A stretch of DNA of 64,000 bases from Arsenicicoccus dermatophilus (GCF_022568795.1 NZ_JAKZHU010000004.1:1-64000); one strand, 5' to 3'; shown: positions 28,207-37,392, numbered from the stretch's first letter. Notes: generated from the letters alone by a model not told the origin. Translations and numbers: made by a program.

Positions 28207-28224
28207 TAGTACATCTGTGTACTA
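28207..28224. promoter_or_regulatory. palindromic operator between hmgA and marR
   Basis: TAGTACA-TCTG-TGTACTA is a perfect 7-bp inverted repeat and AT-rich against its surroundings. It lies 46 bases before hmgA and 44 before the MarR gene. It is the expected site for an autoregulating MarR repressor that controls both directions. Confidence 0.75.
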
Positions 28225-28267
28225 TCGCGACTGTAGTCGATCGACCCGCACGCTGCCAGGGGGAGCC

Positions 28268-28783
28268 ATGCCGGAGCTGGACTTCTGGTCCTTCGTGCGC
28301 CTGGCCCGGACCCGCCTGGTGCAGGAGGGTTTCGCGGACGCCCGCGCCTCCGAGCTGCTCCTCACCCTCAACCGTGCGTCCGGCATCGTCACCTACGACC
28401 TCGAGGCCTCGGTCCACCGGCCGGCGGGGCGCTCCTGGTCCGCCTTCCGGATCCTCTACGTCCTCTGGCTCGCCGGCGCCCTGGAGCCGCGCCGCGTCGC
28501 CGAGCTCACCGGCCTGACCCGCGCCGCCGTCTCCAACCTGGTCGGTCCCCTGGTCGACCAGGGGGTCGTATGGCGAGAGCCTGCGCCGGACGACCGCAGG
28601 TCCGTGCGGCTGGGTCTGACCGGCGCCGGGGTCGCCGAGATCCGGCGGCTGTTCGAGGCCCAGCACGAGCGTGAGACCGCCTGGGCCGCAGCGCTGTCCG
28701 AGGAGGAGCAGCGCACCCTGATCGACCTGCTCGACAAGCTCGTGGGCGGCCGGGACGACCTGGACGCGCGCCTGCGGCACTGA
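28268..28783 (+). CDS. MarR-family transcriptional regulator of the homogentisate operon
   Basis: The 171-residue protein has a winged helix-turn-helix core: AFRILYVLWLAGALEPRRVA, ELTGLTRAAVSNLVGPLVDQ as the recognition helix region, and WREPAPDDRRSVRLGLT as the beta-wing with the family DRR motif. N- and C-terminal helices (EEQRTLIDLLDKLVG) form the dimer interface. The ATG at 28268 has GGGGGA before it; an earlier in-frame start would run through the operator. Divergent placement suggests it represses hmgA and itself, with homogentisate or a related acid as a possible inducer (inference). Confidence 0.88.
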   Translation: MPELDFWSFVRLARTRLVQEGFADARASELLLTLNRASGIVTYDLEASVHRPAGRSWSAFRILYVLWLAGALEPRRVAELTGLTRAAVSNLVGPLVDQGVVWREPAPDDRRSVRLGLTGAGVAEIRRLFEAQHERETAWAAALSEEEQRTLIDLLDKLVGGRDDLDARLRH

Positions 28784-28896
28784 CCCGAGGCCGCCCGGCC
28801 GCGGCGCCGATCGCAGCGGTCGGCCGGTGGCCGCCCGCAGTGCGATCACGGAGGGTTACGCTTGCCCGAGCCCCATGTCCCGCGCAGGAGGTGACC

Positions 28897-29502
28897 GTGC
28901 CCAGCACCGCCGACCCCCGCGGCGAACGGCCCGGGAGCACGCGCCCCGTCGACGCCGTCGCCCACGTCGTCGACGCCGTCGACCGACTCGTCCCCGAGGC
29001 GGACGACCCCGGCAGCGACCTGCCCGTCACGTCCTCCCGCTCCCTGCCCTGGGTGGGAATCCTGTTCGCCCTCTGCGCGGTCGCGCTGGTCCCGTGGATC
29101 TTCTACCTCCTCGACGCCCTGCCCTCCCGCGCCCTGTCACCCAACTTCGACATCGCCTGGGCGGGCTTCGACGTGATGCTGCTCGTCGCCCTGCTCGCCA
29201 CGGCCGTCGCGACCCTGCGGCGCTCGCGGTGGATGTCGGCGACGGGTGGCTGGACGGCCGGTCTGCTGGTGACCGACGCGTGGTTCGACCTGGTGACGGC
29301 CCCGGACCAGGGGGCGCTGATCGAGGCGATCCTGCTCGCCGTCCTCGTGGAGCTGCCCCTCGCCGGGATCAGCGTCTGGGTCTGCCTGCACGCGCAGGAG
29401 ATCGTCGAGCGGCGGATCCTGCTGCTGCAGCGACGAGCCCGCGGGGCGGGCGGCCGACCCGGCGGTCGACCGCGGGTGCGGCTGCCGCGCCGTCCCCGCT
29501 GA
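28897..29502 (+). CDS. small integral membrane protein, function unknown
   Basis: The 201-residue protein has a hydrophilic N-terminus of about 50 residues, then about four predicted helices: SLPWVGILFALCAVALVPWI, AWAGFDVMLLVALLATAVAT, a segment around TGGWTAGLLVTDAWFDLVT, and EAILLAVLVELPLAGISVWV. The C-terminus is Arg-rich and cytoplasmic. The GTG at 28897 follows CAGGAGG by about six bases. I do not recognise the family with certainty; similar four-helix proteins are widespread in actinobacteria. Confidence 0.7.
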   Translation: MPSTADPRGERPGSTRPVDAVAHVVDAVDRLVPEADDPGSDLPVTSSRSLPWVGILFALCAVALVPWIFYLLDALPSRALSPNFDIAWAGFDVMLLVALLATAVATLRRSRWMSATGGWTAGLLVTDAWFDLVTAPDQGALIEAILLAVLVELPLAGISVWVCLHAQEIVERRILLLQRRARGAGGRPGGRPRVRLPRRPR

Positions 29503-29637
29503 GGCTGCCGCGTCCCCGCTGAGGCCCACGGGCGTCCGCGCCGAGGGAACCGTCTCGACCCGCCGCCCGCGGAGGCGCCGCTCCCGCCCGGCCCGGCGGT
29601 TCGGCATACACCTTGCTCGGTGCGGCAGACTCGCCCC

Positions 29638-30902
29638 ATGAGCTGGACCGATCACGTCATCTGGTGGCACGTCTATCCGCTCGGGGCGGTGGGGGCGCCG
29701 ATCCACGGGGGCTTCGACCCCGCTGTCGTCGACCACCCCCTGACCCGTCTCGACGGCTGGCTCGACCACGCGATTGCCTTGGGCGCCAACGGACTTCAGC
29801 TGGGGCCGATCTTCGCCTCGGCGACCCACGGCTACGACACGCTGGACCACTACCGGATCGACCCGCGTCTCGGTGAGGACGCCGACCTGGACGAGCTGGT
29901 CCGGCGTGCCCACGACAAGGGCCTGCGGGTGCTGCTCGACGGCGTCTTCAACCACGTGGCCTGGTCGCACCCGCTCTACCAGCAGGCCCTCGTCGACGGG
30001 CCGGACTCCGCCGCGGCCCGGCACTTCCGCATCGACTGGAGCAGCGGAGAGGCCCGCCCGGAGGTCTTCGAGGGGCACGGCTCCCTGGTCGCCCTGGACC
30101 ACGGTCGTCCGGAGGTCGTCGACCTGGTCGCGGACGTCATGCGGCACTGGCTGCGCCGCGGCATCGACGGGTGGCGGCTGGACGCGGCCTACGCCGTCGA
30201 CCCGCACTTCTGGGCGCGTGTGCTGCCGCAGGTGCGTTCGGAGTTCCCCGAGGCGACCTTCGTCGGCGAGGTGATCCACGGCGACTATGCCCACGTGGTG
30301 CGGGAGTCCACGCTGGACTCGGTCACGCAGTACGAGCTGTGGAAGGCCATCTGGTCCTCGCTGCTCGACCGCAACTTCTGGGAGCTGGACCATGCGCTGC
30401 GGCGTCACCAGGGGCTCCTCGACACCTTCGTGCCGATGACCTTCGTCGGCAACCACGACGTCACCCGCATCGCCTCCCGGGTGGGTCAGGCCAAGGCCGT
30501 GCTCGCCATGACGGTGCTGATGACCGTGGCCGGGCAACCGTCGCTGTACTACGGCGACGAGCACGGCTTCGAGGGCGTCAAGGAGGACCGTGAGGGTGGC
30601 GACGACGCGGTCCGGCCGCCGTTGCCGCAGGCCCCCTCGGGGCTGAGTCCTCTGGGGCGGGGACCTTTCGGGTGCACCAGGCGCTCGTCGCCATACGGCG
30701 TCGGCATCCTTGGCTGGTGCGCGGGCAGGTCGAGACCGTGGAGCTCGCCAACGAGCGGATGGTGTATGCCGTGCGACCCGCGCCGGGCGCCCCGGAGCAC
30801 GGGGACCCCGCGGCGGTGCTCCACGTCGAGCTGGACGTCACTGCCGAGCCGCGCATGGCGGTCCGTCAGGGCGACGTCACTCTCCTCGCCCACCCTGCCT
30901 AG
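29638..30902 (+). CDS. GH13 alpha-amylase-family hydrolase, with one-base frameshift near 30664
   Basis: This is a (beta/alpha)8 glycoside hydrolase acting on alpha-glucans or short maltosides. The conserved regions are DGVFNHVAW (region I), GIDGWRLDAAYAVDP with the nucleophile Asp (II), FVGEVIHGDY with the acid/base Glu (III) and FVGNHDVTRIASR (IV). After PPLPQAPSGLSPLG the frame is lost; the C-terminus VHQALVAIRRRHPWLVRGQV continues in another frame to a TAG at 30902. One extra G in GGGGCGGGGACC restores a 421-residue protein. No signal peptide is seen, so it is probably cytoplasmic. The ATG at 29638 gives MSWTDHVIWWHVYPLG, the usual family start. Confidence 0.82.
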
Positions 30903-30980
30903 ACCTGCCGCCGGTCGTCGGGTCCACCTGCGCGACGTGAGCAGGCGGACCCGACCGCTTCCGGCAGGTAGCGTGGAGGG

Positions 30981-31367
30981 ATGAGCGAGCCCACCGACGG
31001 CCACGTCGAGCAGCGCACCCCCGGCCGCAGCCCCGGCACCGACGAGGGAGCCGTCACCCAGGTCGACGACGCCTGCGGGCGCTCCGAGAGTCGGGGCGGT
31101 CGCCCCGGAGCCACCGCCGTGATCGACGACCCGACGGCCAAGGTCGTGGCCTTCGAGTTCGCGGCTGGCGACGAGCTCAAGGAGCACGCCGCCCGGCACC
31201 CGGTGCTGGTCCAGGTGCTGCGGGGGCGGGTGACGTTCACCGTCCAGGGGCGCGAGATCGAACTGGTGCCAGGGGGTCTGCTGCATCTGACCCCGATGCT
31301 GCGGCACGCCGTGCGGGCGCAGGAGCCGAGCACCCTCACGGTGACGATGCTGCTGCCGCACGCCTAG
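30981..31367 (+). CDS. small cupin-domain protein
   Basis: The 128-residue protein has a hydrophilic N-terminus (about 1-45) and a single cupin barrel: VVAFEFAAGDELKEHAARHP holds the G(X)5HXH-like first motif in weakened form, and LVPGGLLHLTPMLRHAVRAQ is the second motif with a His. Such proteins bind small ligands or metal; no specific role can be given. It follows the GH13 gene on the same strand and starts at an ATG with GGAGG before it. Confidence 0.75.
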   Translation: MSEPTDGHVEQRTPGRSPGTDEGAVTQVDDACGRSESRGGRPGATAVIDDPTAKVVAFEFAAGDELKEHAARHPVLVQVLRGRVTFTVQGREIELVPGGLLHLTPMLRHAVRAQEPSTLTVTMLLPHA

Positions 31368-31458
31368 TCGGAGGTCTGGTGACCTGCCGGTCGCGACGGC
31401 GGTCGGTCCCCGGCGCCCCGCGACGGCCCGACCCACCAGGGCAGGGCGCGAGGACGGT

Positions 31459-32160
31459 CTAGCCGAAGACCACGCAGGCGATGGCGACGTAGTGCGCGAT
31501 CGCGGCCAGCACCGTGCACGCGTGGAAGACCTCGTGGAAGCCGAACCACGTCGGTGAGGGGTTGGGTCGCCGCAGGCCGTAGCACACGGCCCCGATCGTG
31601 TAGAGCACCCCACCCAGGGCGATCAGCACGACCACGAGCGGCCCGCCCGCCGTCCAGAAGGACCCCAGCCACCCCAGCGCCGCCCAGCCCATGACGACGT
31701 AGAGCCCGGTGTAGAGCCAGCGCGGCGCCGCGATCCACAGCACCCGGAAGAGCACCCCGAGCACGGCGCAGGACCAGATGAGCACCAGCAGCAGCACCCG
31801 CGAGCGTCCTTGCAGGAGCAGCAGGCTCAGCGGCGTGTAGGTGCCGGCGATGAAGACGAAGATGTTGGCGTGGTCCCAGCGCTTGAAGACCCCGCGGACC
31901 TTGTCGTTCCACCTACCGCGGTGGTAGGTCGCACTGGTGCCGAAGAGCATGAGCGCCGCCACGAGGTAGACCGCGCTGCCGATCCGGGCGATCAGGGTGG
32001 GTGCGGCGACGCAGAGCGCCAGCCCGGCCAGGAACACCACCGGGGTCATGCCGGCGTGGAGCCAGCCGCGCAGCCGGGGCTTGTCGAGCAGGTCGGGGGT
32101 GGTCGCGGCTGCGGGGGGAGTCGCGCCGGGAGGGGCAGGGTCGGTCACCGGTGTGCTCAT
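31459..32160 (-). CDS. trhA: hemolysin III / PAQR-family membrane protein (TrhA-like)
   Basis: The 233-residue protein has seven predicted helices. The PAQR/hemolysin III metal-site signatures are present: SATYHRGRW (Ser-x3-His), HANIFVFIAGTYTP, and HEVFHACTVLAAIAHY (H-x3-H). These residues bind zinc in structural relatives. In bacteria such proteins are tied to membrane energetics and fluidity; the exact reaction is unsettled. The first 30 residues are polar and Pro/Ala-rich. It is convergent with the cupin gene and divergent from the lipoprotein gene. Confidence 0.9.
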   Translation of the reverse strand: MSTPVTDPAPPGATPPAAATTPDLLDKPRLRGWLHAGMTPVVFLAGLALCVAAPTLIARIGSAVYLVAALMLFGTSATYHRGRWNDKVRGVFKRWDHANIFVFIAGTYTPLSLLLLQGRSRVLLLVLIWSCAVLGVLFRVLWIAAPRWLYTGLYVVMGWAALGWLGSFWTAGGPLVVVLIALGGVLYTIGAVCYGLRRPNPSPTWFGFHEVFHACTVLAAIAHYVAIACVVFG

Positions 32161-32347
32161 GGCTCCAGGCTAGGTGGCGTGGGGTCGGCTCCACCACGCG
32201 CCAGGCATGTGCCAAGCTGCGGGTCCTGCTCCCACGGTGACAGTAGGGACCGGGCGGACGGGGCTGGTGGTCTGTTCGGCTGACGTCTCGGGCGGTTCTG
32301 CCGCCATACCTCACCTGCAGTATCTAGGTAACACTTATCGTGACGAC

Positions 32348-33073
32348 GTGAACCGACCCACGACTCTCCTCGCCGCGGCCTGCCTCGCAGGTCTGCTCGG
32401 CGCCTGCCAGGGTGTGCCCGCGCCCGTGGCCACAGGACAGGTGGCCACAGGACAGGTGGGTCAGGCCGGGCAGGCCGGGCGCACCATGGCCGCTGGGCTG
32501 GCGACGCCGATGCCCCGTCGCACGATCGTCGTGGGCCAGGAGGCGACCCCGCCGGCGGCAGCGATCCCCGAGGAACGGGTGACGCCGCACGCGCCTGCAC
32601 CCACGGCTCCCGTCACCGCGATCCCCCGACCGCCCGTCGCGACCACCTCGACGTCCGCTGTGACGCCCGCGCCGGTGACCGTCGTGCCCGCGGTCGTCAC
32701 ACCATCACCCCGCCCGGTGGCCACCGGCCCCAGCCGGGTCATCACCTACGGCGACCCGGTGACCGTGGCCAGGTCCGCGGCGCTGCAGCGCGCGGTGCGG
32801 GCCTGGTCCGACGCCTATCTCGGTGGCAACGGCCCCGCCGCGCACCCGATGCTGTCGACCCGCTGCCGCGCGGTCGCCTCGGTCGGCACGCTGACGCGGC
32901 AGGCCCAGGCCGTGCGCCGGGAGGTGGCCGGGCCGCTCGTCATCCGCACCCTGCAGACCCAGGTCACCGGCCGGGTGGGCTGGGCGACCTATCTGTACGA
33001 CGTGCCGAGCGTGAACCAGATCGTCGAGCCGTGGATCCTCGAGGGCAGCGCCTGGAAGCGGGACGTCTGCTGA
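32348..33073 (+). CDS. secreted lipoprotein with Pro/Thr-rich linker, function unknown
   Basis: The 241-residue precursor starts VNRPTTLLAAACLAGLLGAC; the signal ends in lipobox LGAC. A low-complexity linker follows (about 20-135), including a duplicated ATGQV unit from a 15-bp tandem repeat (GTGGCCACAGGACAG). The C-terminal domain (about 140-241) contains AVRAWSDAYLGGNGPAAHPM and ends IVEPWILEGSAWKRDVC, with Cys residues that may pair. It looks like a small alpha+beta domain of the NTF2/SnoaL-like type seen in other actinobacterial lipoproteins, but I cannot confirm that. The GTG at 32348 is the only start that leaves a proper signal peptide. Confidence 0.7.
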   Translation: MNRPTTLLAAACLAGLLGACQGVPAPVATGQVATGQVGQAGQAGRTMAAGLATPMPRRTIVVGQEATPPAAAIPEERVTPHAPAPTAPVTAIPRPPVATTSTSAVTPAPVTVVPAVVTPSPRPVATGPSRVITYGDPVTVARSAALQRAVRAWSDAYLGGNGPAAHPMLSTRCRAVASVGTLTRQAQAVRREVAGPLVIRTLQTQVTGRVGWATYLYDVPSVNQIVEPWILEGSAWKRDVC

Positions 33074-33088
33074 CCCAGGGCGCTCGCC

Positions 33089-33514
33089 TCAGGCGAGGTC
33101 CATGATCCGCTCCCACTGGGGGCCGTCCAGCGACACCGCGGCCGCGGGGAACAGGCCGTTGTCCTCACGATCCATGTGGATCCGCAGCCGGTCCTCGAAG
33201 GCCTTGTAGCCGCTGAAGTCGCCGCCCTCGACCGCGTCGAAGAGACCCCAGAGGTCGTCGTGCTCGGAGCAGAGCAGGTCCACGTGCTCGGTGAAGTCCT
33301 CGTCCTCGCGCAGCACCGCGAACAGGCTGCGCTCCTCGGAGTCGAAGTGGGGCTGCATCAGGCCACGCAGGTGGTCGCACGCCGCCTCTACGGCGGCGAG
33401 GTCCTGGGCGTCGCAGGCCCGGCGCAGGATGCCGAGCTCGTTGATCAGCTGCTCGTGCTCGTCCATGTAGCGACCGATGAGCTCGATGTCCTTGCACCCG
33501 CAGTAGGAACACAT
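33089..33514 (-). CDS. hemerythrin-domain protein
   Basis: The 141-residue four-helix protein carries the iron-ligand pattern of bacterial hemerythrins: RYMDEHEQLINELG, LMQPHFDSEERSLFAVL, LLCSEHDDLWGLF and RIHMDREDNGLFPAA. It binds a di-iron centre and may sense or store O2, NO or iron. An N-terminal CSYCGCKD with three Cys is an addition outside the core fold and could bind metal. The long open frame upstream is a shadow of the Rsm22 gene; the ATG at 33514 gives the normal length. It is divergent from the Rsm22 gene. Confidence 0.88.
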   Translation of the reverse strand: MCSYCGCKDIELIGRYMDEHEQLINELGILRRACDAQDLAAVEAACDHLRGLMQPHFDSEERSLFAVLREDEDFTEHVDLLCSEHDDLWGLFDAVEGGDFSGYKAFEDRLRIHMDREDNGLFPAAAVSLDGPQWERIMDLA

Positions 33515-33600
33515 GACTCCCAGGTTCCGCCTTATCCGGCATACGGTCAACCTGGTGCCCTGGCTAGGCTCGGGACGCGCCACGACACCTTGGAGGCCCG

Positions 33601-34603
33601 ATGACCGTCGACGTGACCGATCCCGAGGAGGTGGCCCCACCGGCTGCGCCTCGTCCTGCAGGAGTCGCTCGCTGGACGGTCCACCGCGGCACTGGCCGGG
33701 CGGGTGCAGCGGCTGATCGAGGCCTACCGCTCCGGCGAAGTCCCGGCCGCGGTGATCCTCGACGATCCGGTGACCGTGTCGGCCTACGCCGCCTATCGCA
33801 TGCCTGCGACGGTGGCCGCGCTGCGGTCGGCGCTGGGCGAGCTGTATGACGCCGTCCCGGATCTCGCGGTCACGCGCCTGGTGGACCTGGGCGGCGGGAC
33901 GGGCGCCGCCGGCTGGGCGGTGGCGTCGCTGGACGGCGGGCTCGCCCAGGTCGACGTGCTTGAGCAGTCGGCGGCGGCCCGGGCCGCGGGGGCGCAGCTC
34001 GCGAGGCGGTCCGGCATACCTGCGCTGGTCGAGTCCCGCTGGCACGCCTGGACGCTCGGCACCTCGCAGGTGCCTGCGGAGGTGGGGGACGCCGACCTGG
34101 CCGTCGTGTCGTATGTCGTCGGCGAGCTGTCCGAGGCGCTGCGGCGCGAGGCTGTCGAGGCCGCCGCGTCGCTCGCGTCCACGGTGCTGGTGATCGAACC
34201 AGGAACGCCCGCGGGGCACCGCCGGGTCCTGACCGCCCGCGACCAGCTGCTCGCCCTGGGCCTGCGGGTGGCCGCGCCGTGCCCGCACGAGTCGAGGTGC
34301 CCGCTCGCCGACGGTGACTGGTGCCACTTCCCGGCACGGGTGGAGCGGTCGGCGCTGCACCGGACCGTCAAGGGCGGCGAGCTGTCCTACGAGGACGAGA
34401 AGTTCAGCTATGTCGTCGCGACCCGCCTTCCGGGGCAGCCCGGCTCGGGGCGGGTGCTGCGACATCCTCTGCTGCGCAAGGGACTCGTCGGGTTGAGGCT
34501 CTGCCTGCCGGACGGGACGGCCGCCGAGCGAATGGTGTCCAAGCGGCAGGGCGCGGACTACAAGCAGGCGCGCAAGACCAGTTGGGGCGATGCCGTGCGC
34601 TGA
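33601..34603 (+). CDS. Rsm22-family SAM-dependent methyltransferase, frameshift near 33640
   Basis: This is an Rsm22 family protein (ribosomal small-subunit assembly). It has SAM-binding motif RLVDLGGGTGAAGWAVASL, then VVSYVVGELSEALRREAV and TVLVIEPGTPAGHRRVL. A Cys-rich patch CPHESRCPLADGDWCHFPAR fits the iron-sulphur site of the family. The C-terminus is KQARKTSWGDAVR. The frame from the first clear GTG (33704) lacks the usual N-terminus. It appears upstream as LRLVLQESLAGRSTAALAG but is cut from the ATG at 33601 (MTVDVTDPEE). Removing one C from GCCCCAC near 33636 joins them to 333 residues. Either a sequencing error or a damaged start. Confidence 0.78.
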
Positions 34604-34674
34604 GCCACGGCGCAGCACCCCGGGCATCGAGCGCTCGGCGCCGGGTGCAGGGCTCCGGGCACGAGGCCCTGGGC

Positions 34675-34743
34675 GCAGGATCGGGCGACCGCGGGTCACG
34701 TCCCCGTCCTGCAGGGGGTGTGGTCGCGGTCGCCCGATCCTGC
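34675..34743. terminator. large terminator hairpin between convergent genes
   Basis: GCAGGATCGGGCGACCGCG and its exact complement form a 19-bp stem around a 31-base loop. It separates the Rsm22 gene from the leftward small gene and probably serves both. Confidence 0.7.
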
Positions 34744-34766
34744 TGCGTCGGTGCGGTGGACCCGGC

Positions 34767-34931
34767 TCAGTGCGAGCCGTGCTCGCCCTCACCCTGCGCC
34801 GGCTCGCCCTGGTCCTGGCCACCCGCGGCGGCGGGCAGGTCGGACAGGTCGTCGGCGTGGTCGGTGGCCTTGGGGGCGTCGTCGTCGCGAGGCTCGAGGG
34901 CCTGGTCGCTCAGGGGTGCGTCGTTGCTCAT
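34767..34931 (-). CDS. small acidic protein of 54 residues
   Basis: This short reverse-strand frame runs from ATG at 34931 (MSNDAPLSDQALEPRDDDAP) to TGA at 34767 and ends GEPAQGEGEHGSH. It is strongly acidic, with no Cys or aromatic residues, so probably disordered. Support is its clean position between a flanking hairpin and an upstream gap. Stress-linked small proteins of this type are common in actinobacteria, but none is matched here. Confidence 0.55.
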   Translation of the reverse strand: MSNDAPLSDQALEPRDDDAPKATDHADDLSDLPAAAGGQDQGEPAQGEGEHGSH

Positions 34932-35047
34932 GCGGTCAGGCTACGACGCGGGCCCGGGTGGGCGGCCGATGGGGCTCGATGCGATCGTATCGGCGGTTCT
35001 AGCATTTCCAGCATACGTCGTGACGGATGGGGAGCGAGGCGCCCGCA

Positions 35048-35097
35048 CCGCGCGACCGCAGCCCACTTGGCCGGCCAGGTGGGCTGCGGTCGCGCGG
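35048..35097. terminator. terminator hairpin after the repeat-protein gene
   Basis: CCGCGCGACCGCAGCCCAC and its exact complement form a 19-bp stem; the 12-base loop contains the palindrome TGGCCGGCCA. It lies 18 bases past the stop of the leftward gene. Confidence 0.75.
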
Positions 35098-35115
35098 ATG
35101 GCGCCGTCGAGGAGG

Positions 35116-36792
35116 TCAGTCGTTCTCGGCGGGTGGGGTCGTCTGGGTGGGCTGAGGTGTCTGGGTGGGCCGAGGCTGAGGGGTGCCGGTGGGTTCAGGC
35201 TTCGGCGACGGCGGAGGCGTGGGAGTCGCCGTGGGTGCCGGAAGGGTCGGCAGGCCCCGTGGTGCCGGTGGCCGACCGGGGGGCTCCACCGCAGGAGGCT
35301 TCGGCGCCTCGGGTCGAGCCGAGGGGCGCGACGACGAAGGCCGACCGGGCCGACGCGGCTGCTGCGGAGGGATCTCGGCAGTGTGCGTGGTCGCGGGCTG
35401 CTGCTTGCGCACCGGGGTCTGGGCGTGCGGGCGTGAGGTGGGGGACTCGGTGGGCACGTCGAGGTCCTCGCTCGACCCCGAGTGCCCGCCCCCCGCGGCA
35501 TCGAGATCGAGGGGGCGGTCCAGGTCCTCGGTCGTCGCGACCGCGGAGGGGGCCTCTGCGAACTGGGCGGGCGTGGACCTGCCGGTCGGAGCTGACTCGT
35601 CCATGATCGTGTGGCCGAGAGCGGCGCAGGCGACGAGGAGAACGCCACCGGCGGGCAGAGCGATCTTGTAGGGCAGGGGAAGGCGGGCGAAGCGGCCGAG
35701 GCGCTCGGGCGTCTCGGTCTCGGCCAGGTCCTCTGCGCCTGCACGGACCGACGTGGCGCCCACCGGACCGGGGATGACGCTCGTCGCGGGGACGGCCTCG
35801 GTGGCGGGTGCCGGGATGGGTGGCACGGTCGCCGTGGGGGTGGGCTCGGCCTCGGGTGCGGGTGCGGGGACGGTCCGCGGGGTGGTCTCCGCGTCGGCCT
35901 CGGTGGCCGGGGTGGCCTCGGTGGCGGGTGCCGGGATGGGTGGCACGGTCGCCGTGGGGGTGGGCTCGGCCTCGGGTGAGGGTGTCGGAACGGCAGCCGC
36001 GGGGGTGGCCTCGGGTGCGGGGACGGTCGCCGTGGGGGTGGTCTCGGGTGCGGGGACGGTCGCCGTGGGGGTGGTCTCGGGTGCGGGGACGGTCGCCGTG
36101 GGGGTGGTCTCGGGTGCGGGGACGGTTGCCGTGGGGGTGGTCTCGGGTGCGGGGACGGTTGCCGTGGGGGTGGTCTCGGGCTCGGGCTCGGGCTCGGGTG
36201 CGGTCTCGGTGGCGGGGGTGGACTCGGACTCCGCCTCGGTCTCGGGTGCGGGGACGGTCCGCGGGGTTGTCTCCGCGTCGGCCTCGGGTGCCGGGGTGGT
36301 CTCGGGTGCGGGTGCGGGTGCCGGGACGGCCGCCGCGGGTGCGGGTGTCGGAACGGTCGCCGTGGGGGTGGCCTCGGGTGCGGGGACGGTTGCCGTGGGG
36401 GTGGTCTCGGGCTCGGGCTCGGGTGCGGTCTCGGTGGCGGGGGTGGTCTCGGCCTCGGGAGCCTCCGGCTGCGCGGCAGGCCAGGGCAGCTCGATCTGTG
36501 GCAGGACCTCCGTCTCGGCTGCCGTGCCGGGTGCGGGTCGGGCGGGCCTGGTCAGCCTGACGGTGCTCGCATCATCTACCGGACCCGGCTCGCTCCCGGC
36601 CTGTTGGCGCGGCATGGGAGCAGGGTAGGGAACGGGCTCGGAAGCCGGCTCAGGCAGGGGCGTGGTGGTCGACTCCGGGGACTCCGGGCCGGTCTGGCCC
36701 GCGGTGTCGGATGTGGGAGTCGTGGCCCGGTCCGGGGCGGTGGCCGCCTTGCGGGCAAGAAGAGAGCATCGCGAGATGATGTCGGACAGCAC
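35116..36792 (-). CDS. Pro/Thr/Glu-rich repeat protein with one membrane segment
   Basis: The 558-residue protein has three parts. A 330-residue N-terminal region consists largely of degenerate 11-residue units (ETTPTATVPAP), five nearly identical in a row at the DNA level (about 36010-36180). A basic patch and one helix follow (LPYKIALPAGGVLLVACAAL, about residue 370). The tail is Pro- and Ser-rich (about 390-558) and ends TQTTPPAEND. No enzymatic domain is visible. Topology is probably a cytoplasmic repeat arm and an extracellular proline-rich stalk, which fits a cell-envelope spacer. The start is a GTG at 36792 with AGAGGA before it. Repeat number probably varies between strains. Confidence 0.7.
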   Translation of the reverse strand: MLSDIISRCSLLARKAATAPDRATTPTSDTAGQTGPESPESTTTPLPEPASEPVPYPAPMPRQQAGSEPGPVDDASTVRLTRPARPAPGTAAETEVLPQIELPWPAAQPEAPEAETTPATETAPEPEPETTPTATVPAPEATPTATVPTPAPAAAVPAPAPAPETTPAPEADAETTPRTVPAPETEAESESTPATETAPEPEPEPETTPTATVPAPETTPTATVPAPETTPTATVPAPETTPTATVPAPETTPTATVPAPEATPAAAVPTPSPEAEPTPTATVPPIPAPATEATPATEADAETTPRTVPAPAPEAEPTPTATVPPIPAPATEAVPATSVIPGPVGATSVRAGAEDLAETETPERLGRFARLPLPYKIALPAGGVLLVACAALGHTIMDESAPTGRSTPAQFAEAPSAVATTEDLDRPLDLDAAGGGHSGSSEDLDVPTESPTSRPHAQTPVRKQQPATTHTAEIPPQQPRRPGRPSSSRPSARPEAPKPPAVEPPGRPPAPRGLPTLPAPTATPTPPPSPKPEPTGTPQPRPTQTPQPTQTTPPAEND

Positions 36793-37392
36793 AGGTGATC
36801 CTCTGGAGCTGACGTGAAGGTGCGCTCAGGGGCGAGACGTGGTCTTACCTTAGAAGTTGCCCCTGGGCGGGTTTCTAGAGATCAGCGGCAAGAATCGCGA
36901 GGAAACCCACGGCTAGTTCAACGTTTTCGCTGACGGTGGTTTAGCGCGCCGCCAGGTCAGGCCGCAGGTGAGCGGTGTTGGCGCTGGGTGAGCGCATCCT
37001 TGCCTGTCGAACGTGTGTCCGGCCTGCCCGGCGCCGGCCGTGACCCGTGGGATCGCGAACCAGCTCCTGCCCCCGTGGGGGGTCCGCGGCACCAGATGGA
37101 TCACCCCGTCGATGCCACTCTAGTGAAAGTTTTATACAGCCTGATCCGCCGTCATCGGCGGCCCCGGCGGGCACGCAGCGCGGGCGGGTCGGCCTACCTC
37201 CCCGACCCGCCCGCACGACTCACCTGCCCGGGCCGTGCCATCGGGGCCAGGGTGGCCCCGATGGGAACGTTATGGGGCCCCTTTGAACGTGCCACGGGGC
37301 CAGTCTGGCCCAGGTGCCCGGCCGCCTCGCGGCGTTGACGGGTCGGGGGTCGACCGTGCCTGGGGGTGCTCGATCAGGGGCGATGGCGCCGT
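36793..37392. other. 600-bp intergenic region
   Basis: Short open frames on both strands lack ribosome sites and recognisable motifs. A run of lower GC (GTGAAAGTTTTATACAGCC, about 37123-37141) stands out. The only structured part is the dyad element at 37243-37311. Confidence 0.5.
37243..37311. repeat. intergenic dyad element, copy 2
   Basis: GGGGCCAGGGTGGCCCC and GGGGCCAGTCTGGCCC enclose a 36-base centre that shares GGAACGTTATGG/CTTTGAACGTGCCAC-type sequence with copy 1 at 2467-2537. The arms here have mismatches, but the layout and length are the same. Confidence 0.65.

Noticed and set aside
36000-36180. Regular 33-bp direct repeats that could suggest a CRISPR array
   Set aside because: Unit length is a multiple of three, there are no unique spacers, and the repeats encode ETTPTATVPAP units inside an open reading frame.
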